Shown: positions 1 through 6,471 of the stretch, in pieces
Position numbering within the stretch: the first letter of the stretch is position 1
Layout: each line of letters starts with the position of its first letter
Assembly (NCBI GenBank): GCA_030837935.1
Contig: JAUQXU010000438.1
Coordinates: forward strand, 1-7,750
Reading direction: 5' to 3'
Source of the DNA: Candidatus Brocadia sp.
GTDB lineage: Bacteria; Planctomycetota; Brocadiia; Brocadiales; Brocadiaceae
Length of the DNA stretch: 7,750 nucleotides
Made by a program: the position numbers and the translations under genes
Notes under the pieces: model-generated
What the model was told of the DNA's origin: nothing
Database searches by the model: none
Seen by the model: the letters and a program-made list of their open reading frames with translations, nothing else

Positions 1-1252
1 TTATGTGAGTTCAGACAAACAAGTCAAAGAAATCGTGGATGCTCTTTCATCTCTGGAAAAGGACAGTATTGAAGTCGTTGCTGTTAAAGATAAGGTCTTT
101 GAACTCCACGAGAAGGGCAAGATTTATTTGAGTAACCGCATCAGCATTTCAACCTTTGAAGACCTTTCACGGGTATATACACCAGGCGTAGCTAAAGTAT
201 GCAAGGCCATCCAGGAACGGCAAGAACTGGCCAGAGAATATACTATCATCAAGAATGCCGTCGCCATCGTCACAGACGGCACAGCCATTCTGGGATTAGG
301 TGATATTGGTCCTGTAGCGGGAATGCCTGTTATGGAAGGCAAGGCCATGCTATTCAAGGCTTTTGGTAATATTGATGCATTCCCCATTTTACTTAATACC
401 AAGAACGTAGATGAGATCGTGAAAACCGTTGTGAACATCTCTCCCACCTTTGGGGGTATTAATCTCGAGGATATCTCAGCCCCCCGCTGTTTTGAAATTG
501 AGAAGAGATTAAAGGCAGTTTTAAAAATTCCCGTCTTCCATGATGACCAGCATGGCACAGCAGTGGTCTGCCTTGCGGGTCTCATTAACGCATTGAAAGT
601 GATTAAGAAAAAAATAGAAGATGTTTCTGTCGTAATCAGTGGTGCAGGTGCTGCAGGAATATCAATTGCTCAAATACTCATGAGTGCCGGGGCAAAGAAT
701 ATTGTGGTGTGCGATACTTCCGGGATTATTTACAAAGGCAGAAAGATCAATATGAATCCTGCCAAAGATGCACTTGCCCGAGTCACAAATTTGAACGATG
801 AAAAAGGGACAATTGCTGATGCGATGCGTGGGAAAGATGTCTTTATTGGTGTTTCTGGTCCAAATATCATTACGAAAGACATGGTAAAGAGCATGCATAA
901 AGACCCTATCGTATTCGCCATGGCGAATCCTAACCCGGAGATTGAGCCAAATGTGATTGAAGGTATTGCAAAAATTATCGCCACTGGCAGATCAGATTAT
1001 CATAATCAAATCAATAATGTGCTTTGCTTCCCTGGTCTTTTTAGGGGAGCATTAGATATTGGAGCAACACTGATCAACGACGAAATGAATATGGCTGCAG
1101 CATATGCCATTGCAAACTCCATTGATGAAGCTCATCTGTCGGAAGATTATATTATACCAAGTGTATTCAACGAAAAGGTACATAAAGATGTGGCACGGGC
1201 AGTAGCTGAGGCAGCAGTAAAAACTGGTGTGGCTACCCGGAAAATGTTTTAG
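1..1252 (+). CDS. Malic enzyme (oxaloacetate-decarboxylating malate dehydrogenase), 5' end outside window
   Basis: Converts malate to pyruvate and CO2 with reduction of NAD(P)+ in the cytoplasm, linking the C4-acid pool to pyruvate. Numbering from the GTG at position 5, the malic N-terminal domain carries the catalytic Tyr in VYTPGVA (Y58), the Lys of EGKAMLFK (about 113) and the metal-binding FHDDQHGTA (179-186). The NAD-binding domain follows with GAGAAG (213-218) and later MANPNPE. The frame is open to the left edge (codons from position 2). The first 40 residues, IVDALSSLEKDSIEVVAVKD onward, resemble the end of the ACT domain that precedes malic enzyme in one bacterial subfamily. I therefore think the GTG at 5 is internal and the real start lies upstream. 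The C-terminus is complete (TAG 1250-1252) and overlaps the convergent HD-GYP gene by 4 bp. Cofactor choice (NAD or NADP) cannot be settled from the sequence. Confidence 0.93.
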   Translation, partial: YVSSDKQVKEIVDALSSLEKDSIEVVAVKDKVFELHEKGKIYLSNRISISTFEDLSRVYTPGVAKVCKAIQERQELAREYTIIKNAVAIVTDGTAILGLGDIGPVAGMPVMEGKAMLFKAFGNIDAFPILLNTKNVDEIVKTVVNISPTFGGINLEDISAPRCFEIEKRLKAVLKIPVFHDDQHGTAVVCLAGLINALKVIKKKIEDVSVVISGAGAAGISIAQILMSAGAKNIVVCDTSGIIYKGRKINMNPAKDALARVTNLNDEKGTIADAMRGKDVFIGVSGPNIITKDMVKSMHKDPIVFAMANPNPEIEPNVIEGIAKIIATGRSDYHNQINNVLCFPGLFRGALDIGATLINDEMNMAAAYAIANSIDEAHLSEDYIIPSVFNEKVHKDVARAVAEAAVKTGVATRKMF

Positions 1253-2436
1253 CGAATACATTCTATCTCTGTACAAACACCTTGAGAACTAAAATCAATT
1301 TCGACATGATTAATCTTCTTTCCCTTGTCATCCTGCAATAGTCTTACTTTTGGTTTAGATAACTCATACATATTTAATGAAGATACAACCCCCCTGAAAT
1401 CCGTATACATACCATCCTTGATTCTTATTTCACAGCCTACCGGATACTTAGGCACTACACTCAAAAAACAATCCACCAGTTCTTTATTAAATTGCGATCC
1501 GGCTCCACTTTTTATAAGTTCATATACAATGTCAGGCGGCAGACCAGGACGATATGGTCTATCAGAACTGCAGGCATCGTAAACATCTGCAAGTGCTGCG
1601 ATCTCTGCGATCATAACCATCTTCTCCTGCTCACTGTAAGCAACACCTTTATTGTCAAGTTTATTAGTGCCTTTCAGGCCCCGGGGATACCCTGTTCCGT
1701 CCTGTCTTTCATGATGTTGATAGGGAATATGTGCAGAGGTTGTCCCAATTTTTTGAAGATCTTTCAGTAATTCATATCCGTAAATAGGATGTTGTTTTAC
1801 CAGATCAAATTCATCCGCAGTTAATTTTCCAGGTTTATTAATTATCTTTTCATTAATAAAGATCTTTCCGATATCGTGAAGAAACTCACCGATTGCCATC
1901 TGTACCATTTTGTCTTTTTCGAGAAAAAGCCTTTTCCCAATAATTAAGGATATTACTGCTGTATCAATCGAATGCTCATAGGTATAGTTATCAAAACTCT
2001 TTATTGAATTTAATCCTGACAAAATATCCTGATTCATGATTTCATCAATAAAATAGTTAATATCGTTGCAAAGTTGTTTAAAGGCAGGGCTTTCTTGAAA
2101 TGACTTTTTTACCTTTGGGGTATTAATGCATTTTATAATAGATTCGGCAGTATCTGCTTCTATGTCTGCTAATGAAGACCGGGTTACTTGGTATGTTTTA
2201 AAAATATCTTTTGTAGACATAATACGAATTTTCTCAGATATCGGATCTTTAAGCACGATGTCCGCTGTTTCATTATCATCAATATAAATTCTGATAAATC
2301 CTCTGTTTTTTAGCAGTTTGATATATGCATCTGTTAACACCACTCCTTTGTTTAACAGCACCTCGTAATTATATCCGTAAATTGTTTTACCAAGAATCAT
2401 GCCTGGCTCTGTATTGTTTATATGTATTCTTCTCAT
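1249..2436 (-). CDS. HD-GYP domain protein, probable cyclic-di-GMP phosphodiesterase
   Basis: A 395-residue cytoplasmic protein with no membrane segment. HD-GYP proteins hydrolyse the second messenger cyclic-di-GMP using a di- or tri-iron/metal site. Residues 1 to about 60 form a short N-terminal region of the kind often found before HD-GYP domains (EPGMILGKTIY, then a GVVLTDAYIKLLKNRG segment). The HD-GYP core spans about 145-330: H155, the HD pair H187/D188 in FLHDIGKIF, H216 in KQHPIYGYELL, the H241/H242 pair, GTGYPRGLKG (247-256) and D284 in ALADVYDA. All metal ligands and the GYP signature are present, so activity is expected. The last 65 residues (YPVGCEIRIKDG onward) are a small beta-rich tail seen in this family. 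The ATG at 2436 has no strong Shine-Dalgarno. No receiver or PAS domain is fused, so its input signal is unknown. Confidence 0.93.
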   Translation of the reverse strand: MRRIHINNTEPGMILGKTIYGYNYEVLLNKGVVLTDAYIKLLKNRGFIRIYIDDNETADIVLKDPISEKIRIMSTKDIFKTYQVTRSSLADIEADTAESIIKCINTPKVKKSFQESPAFKQLCNDINYFIDEIMNQDILSGLNSIKSFDNYTYEHSIDTAVISLIIGKRLFLEKDKMVQMAIGEFLHDIGKIFINEKIINKPGKLTADEFDLVKQHPIYGYELLKDLQKIGTTSAHIPYQHHERQDGTGYPRGLKGTNKLDNKGVAYSEQEKMVMIAEIAALADVYDACSSDRPYRPGLPPDIVYELIKSGAGSQFNKELVDCFLSVVPKYPVGCEIRIKDGMYTDFRGVVSSLNMYELSKPKVRLLQDDKGKKINHVEIDFSSQGVCTEIECIR

Positions 2437-2522
2437 ATATATTCTATATCCAAACCAAGGTGTTTAGTTACTCCTTACAATAGGAATTTAATCGGTGATT
2501 TATATAAGTATTCTAAGTTTTT

Positions 2523-2528
2523 ATTATA
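2523..2528 (-). promoter_or_regulatory. Possible -10 box upstream of the HD-GYP gene
   Basis: The minus strand reads TATAAT here, about 87 bp before the HD-GYP start codon. The best -35 candidate at a 16-bp spacer is TGGAAT, which matches only half of TTGACA. A Shine-Dalgarno-like AAGGAG lies in the leader (around 2472-2477) but no in-frame start codon suits it. The region between the HD-GYP start and the glycosyltransferase relic is very AT-rich, so a chance match is possible. Confidence 0.3.
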
Positions 2529-2592
2529 CTATGTGCCATACAATATTCCATATTACTGAGAACAGAATTGTTTTTCAATCAATCACTTTATT

Positions 2593-3146
2593 TTAACAAA
2601 TAGTTTTAGTGTGGGTGCCCCGCCATTCAGTCAACCAGAAAGATAATTCATGGCGGAGAATATTGTCATAGACAGATAGAGTGCGGCGGCAACAGGCAGT
2701 GAAAACATCCTCCAAACGCTTACATTGAAAAAACGTATTGTGGGCAGGTATGAAAGAGACATTGACAAGAGCGAGATACTTGAAGATACAATTATAACCG
2801 GTTTGGCCGTTATGAAAGCATGCAGTCCTGCCAACAGGCACCACAAACAAAATGACCAATCCAAGTATCGTTCCAGTCAATGCCAGCCGCGAGTAATGTA
2901 GTTATGCAAAGGCACTGCTTCAAGCCACGAAGGCAATGTCACCGGAAGAGATGCGCTCTCGTTGCGTGCCGGTATGATGACAGATAAGGTTGGCCATGGA
3001 GAATTCATTGAGCGTAAGGTGCTAAATATTTCCCATCGTTCAGACATTCGCCAGCGGACGGGCACAAGCAGCAACATGATCCAGATGATTGCAGAGGTAG
3101 TAACGGTGTAGAGCAAAATTAAGTCACTCATGGTACAGGATAGCAA
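2593..3146 (-). pseudogene. Decayed hopanoid-type glycosyltransferase (hpnB-like), internally deleted
   Basis: Two ends of one gene remain on the minus strand. The first part starts best at the ATG 3129-3131 (MSDLILLYTV), has one membrane segment (WIMLLLVPV) and the opening of a GT2 domain, PTLSVIIPARNESASLP. Coding sense is lost near 2925. From about 2901 another frame reads LHYSRLALTGTILGLV, then near 2840 the first frame resumes with AGLHAFITAKPV and SYLPTIRFFNVSVW, and near 2640 the second frame ends in WRGTHTK. These match in order the C-terminal membrane part and WRG tail of HpnB, a protein of about 380 residues; roughly 200 or more central residues, including the GT2 catalytic core, are missing. 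In the second frame TGA and TAA codons just after the junction could be single C-to-T changes of CGA and CAA. It follows the DUF255 gene by 18 bp. A shorter functional protein is unlikely. Confidence 0.75.
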
Positions 3147-3149
3147 AAT

Positions 3150-5366
3150 TTATTCTTTTTCTAAGAGTTGTATGATTTTGCTGATATCATTCGTGGGGGC
3201 ATTGCAGGCATAGTTCTCGCAGATATAAGCAGTGGCCTTGCCTTCGATGGGTATTTGCACTTTTACAAATTGTGCAATTTCCCTGATAGATTTATCTTTT
3301 TGGGAATGAAGGAGTAAAACCTTTCTGGGCAAAAAGCGTTTCCATATTTCCTGGAGTATCTGTTTTGTGTCTTTCTGATCTGGTTCACCGGCGATGACAA
3401 TCTCCTTTGTGGGACCTAAGGCAAAGTCCAGGGCGCACATGAATTGGGTATAGCCTGAAGGATAGTGGTTTATCGTTTCTCCAAAGGTTTTTATAATTTG
3501 ATCCGCTAATTTTTCTAAGTCAAGGTTTCCTGTCATCCGGCCTAATCGCAATATATTGAGTAAAGCAACTGAATTCCCCGAGGGTGTTGCCCCGTCGTAA
3601 ATTTCCTTTGTCTGAGCTATGAGCTGTTCATTCTTCGCGCCGCTAAAGAAGAATCCCCCCCCTTTTTTATCCCAGAAATTTTCGATCATGTACTTATTGA
3701 GCTCCAAAGCAGTTTTAAGGTATTTTACCTCAAAACTGGCTTCATACAGTTCGGTCAGGCCCCAGACAAAATAAGTGTAATCATCCAAATAACCGGGTAT
3801 AGCAGCATCTCCCAAACGATGACGCCGCAATAATGTTCCATCCTTTTGACGTAATATATCCAAAATAAAATCAGCAGCACGTATGGCTGCCTGTGCATAA
3901 GTAGGTTCATGTAACGCCTGTGCACCCTTGGCCAAGGCAGCAATCATCAATCCGTTCCAGGCGGTAAGTATTTTGTCGTCTTTATGGGGATGAATTCGTT
4001 TTTCACGTATCGCGAAGAGTTTTTCACGTGTTGTTCGTAAGAGTTCCTGGAGTGCTTCTGGTGTTATGCCTTCCAGTTTAGTAAAAGCGTCAAATGATTT
4101 ATCCACATGCAGAATGTTCTTTTCCTCAAAATTTCCTTCCTTGGAGACGTCATAATAGTCACAAAATATTTTACCGTCTTTTTCACCCAAAATCTTTATG
4201 ATCTCATCGGGCGTCCAGACATAAAATTTACCCTCAATACCCTCGCTATCGGCGTCCTCTGCGGAATAGAAACCGCCATCTGGAGAAGTCATATCTCTCA
4301 GAACATACGTAAAGATACCTCGTGCGATATCGGCATAATACGTCTTTCCTGTGGCCTGATAGGCCTCTGTATAGACCATGGCAGTTAAGGCCTGGTCATA
4401 AAGCATTTTTTCAAAATGAGGGACAAGCCAGTATTCATCCGTAGAATATCGGTGAAATCCCCCTCCCAAATGATCGTACATGCCTCCCCGTCCCATCCGT
4501 TCGAGGGTTTTTTCAACCATCTCCAGCGACATGGGATCATTACTCCGTTTCCACCATCGAAGGAGAAATGCATAGTTATGGGGTGTAGGGAACTTGGGAG
4601 AAGAGCCAAAACCACCATAGATGTGATCAAAATTATCCCGCAATTGTTCATAAGCGTATTTCAGCGTCTCTTCAGTCAGAATTACCCCCGGCGTTGTGGC
4701 AGCCATGGATTGAAGGACATTTGTCACTTGTTCGCTCGAGGTAATGACACTTTGCTGATTTGTCTTCCACAGATTGGAAATCTGGTTAAGAATAGCAATG
4801 AACCCCGGAGTTCCATGCCGTTCCGTTTTCGGAAAATAGGTACCGGCAAAAAAGGGTTTTCTTTCCGGGGTTAAGAAGAGGTTCAGTGGCCAACCGCCAC
4901 TCCCGGTCATGGCCTGGCAGACGGCCATGTAAATATTATCAATATCAGGACGTTCTTCTCTATCAATCTTGATTGACACGAAATTTTCATTCAATATCTT
5001 TGCAACCTCCTCATCCTCATATGATTCGCGCTCCATGACGTGACACCAGTGACAGGTCGAGTAACCGATAGACAGGAAGATAGGCTTGTTTTCCCTAATG
5101 GCCTTCTGAAACGCCTCTTCACCCCACGGGTACCAGTCAACAGGGTTATACGCATGCTGCAGAAGGTAAGGACTTTTTTCATGGATCAAACGGTTAGGCC
5201 TTCCCTGGTGAGGGTTTTTCGTTTCCTGCTGGGATAGTGCCGAATTTCTCGTATCATTTGCTTTCATATCGTTAAATACACAACCTTTCACAAAAACAAA
5301 TAGAATGAAACTACGGATTGTAAGAGAATAGGTATTGCAGGTAAAAAGCGATAAAAATTTACCCAT
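3150..5366 (-). CDS. DUF255 thioredoxin-fold / YyaL-type protein
   Basis: A full-length member (738 residues as drawn) of the family of B. subtilis YyaL and mammalian SSP411/SPATA20, whose biochemical role is not established. An N-terminal DsbH-like thioredoxin domain (about 55-215) begins with RLIHEKSPYLLQHAYNPVDW and carries a CHWC redox motif (C105, C108), then GSGGWPLNLFLTP and AGTYFP. An alpha/alpha six-hairpin, glycosidase-like domain follows (about 230-600), with GGFGSSPKFP (251-260), GGMYDHLGGGFHRYS (294-308) and HFEKMLYDQA (317-326), later DKILTAWNGLM and GATPSGNSVA. No frameshift is seen. The start is uncertain: the family usually begins close to residue 57, and residues 1-35 contain a hydrophobic stretch (SFILFVFV). 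An ATG at 5265-5267 would give 705 residues. Neither start has a good Shine-Dalgarno. The glycosyltransferase relic lies directly downstream, suggesting a former two-gene operon. Confidence 0.9.
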   Translation of the reverse strand: MGKFLSLFTCNTYSLTIRSFILFVFVKGCVFNDMKANDTRNSALSQQETKNPHQGRPNRLIHEKSPYLLQHAYNPVDWYPWGEEAFQKAIRENKPIFLSIGYSTCHWCHVMERESYEDEEVAKILNENFVSIKIDREERPDIDNIYMAVCQAMTGSGGWPLNLFLTPERKPFFAGTYFPKTERHGTPGFIAILNQISNLWKTNQQSVITSSEQVTNVLQSMAATTPGVILTEETLKYAYEQLRDNFDHIYGGFGSSPKFPTPHNYAFLLRWWKRSNDPMSLEMVEKTLERMGRGGMYDHLGGGFHRYSTDEYWLVPHFEKMLYDQALTAMVYTEAYQATGKTYYADIARGIFTYVLRDMTSPDGGFYSAEDADSEGIEGKFYVWTPDEIIKILGEKDGKIFCDYYDVSKEGNFEEKNILHVDKSFDAFTKLEGITPEALQELLRTTREKLFAIREKRIHPHKDDKILTAWNGLMIAALAKGAQALHEPTYAQAAIRAADFILDILRQKDGTLLRRHRLGDAAIPGYLDDYTYFVWGLTELYEASFEVKYLKTALELNKYMIENFWDKKGGGFFFSGAKNEQLIAQTKEIYDGATPSGNSVALLNILRLGRMTGNLDLEKLADQIIKTFGETINHYPSGYTQFMCALDFALGPTKEIVIAGEPDQKDTKQILQEIWKRFLPRKVLLLHSQKDKSIREIAQFVKVQIPIEGKATAYICENYACNAPTNDISKIIQLLEKE

Positions 5367-5426
5367 AATTATGCGGTATTAATCAGAGTTTATTTATATT
5401 ACTAGGTCTTGTTAAGATTTAAACCT

Positions 5427-5753
5427 CTACCTTTTTTTATTTTGTATAATATCGTCTGCCCAACTTAATGCAGCAACAACGCCAGGAAATCCAATGGTAC
5501 TGGTAAGGAGAATCATTGCATGATATATCTCATTAGGTGTGACCCCTGCCTCAAGTGCCCTTCTTACATGACTATGAACAGCGCCCTCTGAGCGTTCAGT
5601 TGCTGCGGCTGCAAGTTGAATCAGATGTGCAGTCTTTTCATCCAGGGGACCCTCCTGTTTAACAATCTTACCAAGCTCCTCAACTGCATCGAAATATTTT
5701 TCATGTCTTTTTTTAATTTGAAGAAACTTTTTGGGTAATTTTTCCTTTGTCAT
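5427..5753 (-). CDS. Carboxymuconolactone decarboxylase / AhpD-like family protein
   Basis: A small single-domain helical protein of 108 residues from the chosen ATG (MTKEKLPKKF), the usual size for the family. The core reads GPLDEKTAHLIQLAAAATER, then EGAVHSHVRRALEAGVTPNEI and AMILLTSTIGFPGVVAALSW, a clear CMD fold pattern. AhpD-type members use a CxxC pair with a nearby His for alkylhydroperoxidase redox chemistry. Here both positions before SHVRRAL are occupied by other residues (EGAVHSH), and the protein has no cysteine, so thiol redox activity is not expected. It belongs with the cysteine-free members of unknown role. The frame extends 8 codons further to an ATG at 5777, but the AAGGAG Shine-Dalgarno (5760-5765) sits 6 bp before the ATG at 5751-5753, which decides the start. 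It is apparently monocistronic, 60 bp upstream of the DUF255 gene on the same strand. Confidence 0.88.
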   Translation of the reverse strand: MTKEKLPKKFLQIKKRHEKYFDAVEELGKIVKQEGPLDEKTAHLIQLAAAATERSEGAVHSHVRRALEAGVTPNEIYHAMILLTSTIGFPGVVAALSWADDIIQNKKR

Positions 5754-5759
5754 ACCACA

Positions 5760-5765
5760 CTCCTT
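5760..5765 (-). promoter_or_regulatory. Shine-Dalgarno of the CMD-family gene
   Basis: The minus strand reads AAGGAG with a 6-bp spacer (TGTGGT) to the ATG at 5751-5753. It is the strongest ribosome binding site among the minus-strand genes here and selects this start over the in-frame ATG at 5777. Confidence 0.75.
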
Positions 5766-5776
5766 TTCAATAAGCA

Positions 5777-5805
5777 ATTATACTGATCATAATTTACGAT
5801 AAATA
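5777..5805 (-). promoter_or_regulatory. Possible promoter of the CMD-family gene
   Basis: The minus strand has a perfect TATAAT at 5777-5782, with a weak -35 candidate TTTATC at 5799-5804 (16-bp spacer). Transcription would start near 5770, leaving a short leader that just contains the AAGGAG site. The surroundings are AT-rich, so this is a suggestion from consensus match only. Confidence 0.4.
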
Positions 5806-5972
5806 AACATTATTGTATCATAAAGTTGTTAAAAAGTGGATGATAAATACTATTGAGTTTAATCAGGAACAAGCCTTCTAAACCATGTATATTGCTAAAA
5901 ACAGCTCAATACATGCTTGTCTATTTTTCTGGTTTCATATTTTTTTGTCTCACATCAAAAATAGTTTGTGGT

Positions 5973-6161
5973 TCATGCAGATACATCTCCTGACTGACCA
6001 TCCGTCACATAAAGATGAAATTCCTTTTCTACCTTGTCTTTATTCCGCAATTCAGAGAATTCCTCTTCTGGTTTTTTATCTCCGGGGATCACTGTTTCTC
6101 CAGGATAAACTACAGCCGTAAAGGTAAACAGAAATTTATTTAATAGACACTTAGCAGTAGT
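5973..6161 (-). pseudogene. Orphan coding-like fragment without a start codon
   Basis: On the minus strand 61 codons are open between a TGA at 6162-6164 and the closing TGA at 5973-5975. The translation has the composition of a real soluble protein end: it contains KFLFTFTAVVYPGETVIPGD, then KKPEEEFSELRNKDKVEKEF and HLYVTDGQSGDVSA. The N-terminal part (LLNKFLFTFTAVV) is hydrophobic, like a damaged signal peptide. No ATG, GTG or TTG occurs at a suitable place near its beginning, and no ribosome binding site is visible. It lies directly downstream of the broken tRNA-Gln on the same strand. I do not recognise the family. It may be a gene remnant cut by the event that damaged the tRNA; chance openness is the alternative. 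Confidence 0.35.
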
Positions 6162-6171
6162 TCATTGTAAT

Positions 6172-6230
6172 TGGCTGGGGAACTAGGATTCGAACCTAGA
6201 CTAAATGATCCAGAGTTCTAATTAGGCTAT
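6172..6230 (-). pseudogene. tRNA-Gln(CTG) remnant, 5' half damaged
   Basis: The minus strand contains the 3' part of a tRNA. The T-arm CTAGGTTCGAATCCTAG (6183-6199) has a perfect 5-bp stem and the invariant TTCGAAT loop. It is followed by acceptor strand TTCCCCA, discriminator G and encoded CCA (6172-6174). Upstream lie a 4-nt variable loop and anticodon loop CTCTGGA with T33 and anticodon CTG; the TTCCCCA-G acceptor also fits glutamine tRNAs. The 5' half is broken: TAGCCTAATTAG resembles the D-arm start but runs straight into the anticodon loop after two bases, the 5' anticodon strand cannot pair with TCATT, and the expected acceptor 5' strand TGGGGAA is absent (AT-rich sequence instead). 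It cannot fold as a full tRNA. It is either a decayed gene or the 3'-end copy left at one end of a tRNA-integrated element. Confidence 0.75.
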
Positions 6231-6358
6231 TTTTATACTTTTTCATAACTCAGTGGCATTGTGTCTGTTACGATTGTAATAATTTAGCATGTAATAAGTT
6301 ACAACACAAGTTTAATTCTTGTAATTCCGTTTCATTCCGATTGACTCCGTTGCGTTCA

Positions 6359-6391
6359 GTCACATTTTGGTCACAATTTGGTCACAGTCGA
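6359..6391. repeat. Three tandem 11-bp repeats (GTCACA units)
   Basis: The plus strand reads GTCACATTTTG, GTCACAATTTG and GTCACAGTCGA in direct succession (6359-6369, 6370-6380, 6381-6391). The first two differ at one base; the third keeps only the GTCACA core. The 11-bp period places each unit on about the same face of the helix. An imperfect palindrome GTCGACTAAAGTAGAC (6387-6402) overlaps the end. The array lies between the tRNA remnant and the start of the small-gene cassette, so protein-binding sites (operator or recombinase arm sites) or a relic of an integrase gene's 3' end are possible; none is shown. Confidence 0.65.
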
Positions 6392-6471
6392 CTAAAGTAG
6401 ACGAAAGATTAATTTTTATTTGGTAAATCAATACTTGATGAATTAAAATGAAGCGTTTATATAAGAGAAAA

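Larger units (their letters stand above)
5783..6471. other. Gene-poor boundary region of about 690 bp
   Basis: No intact gene is supported here. From left to right it holds AT-rich DNA (5783-5970), an orphan coding-like stretch on the minus strand (5973-6161), a broken tRNA-Gln (6172-6230), a short AT-rich stretch with TTGTAA-type hexamers (6274-6322), and a tandem GTCACA repeat (6359-6391). An open frame on the plus strand (5885-6121, 78 codons) is rich in Phe, Leu, His and Ile, has no Shine-Dalgarno and lies antisense to the orphan stretch; I do not regard it as a gene. Confidence 0.7.

Noticed and set aside
124..585. 153-codon open frame on the minus strand inside malic enzyme
   Set aside because: Antisense to the conserved catalytic region of malic enzyme; composition is that of a shadow frame.
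4416..4874. 152-codon open frame on the plus strand inside the DUF255 gene
   Set aside because: It lies wholly antisense to conserved DUF255 motifs, shows no recognisable domain and has no ribosome binding site.
5280..5366. Lipoprotein signal on the DUF255 protein
   Set aside because: The candidate lipobox VKGC has Lys directly two residues before the cysteine, which the usual rule excludes, and the start itself is uncertain.
5400..5445. Terminator after the CMD gene (AGGT...ACCT with a T-run on the plus strand)
   Set aside because: The stem is short and the T-run is on the plus strand, the wrong side for the minus-strand gene it would serve.
5885..6121. 78-codon plus-strand open frame in the gene-poor region
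   Set aside because: Phe/Leu/His/Ile-rich, no Shine-Dalgarno, no recognisable family, and antisense to a more protein-like minus-strand stretch.
6172..6245. Intact, functional tRNA-Gln
   Set aside because: No 5' acceptor strand TGGGGAA and no pairing 5' anticodon strand can be found upstream on the minus strand, so the cloverleaf cannot close.
6359..6391. CRISPR array
   Set aside because: Units are 11 bp and directly abutting with no spacers, and no cas genes are present.
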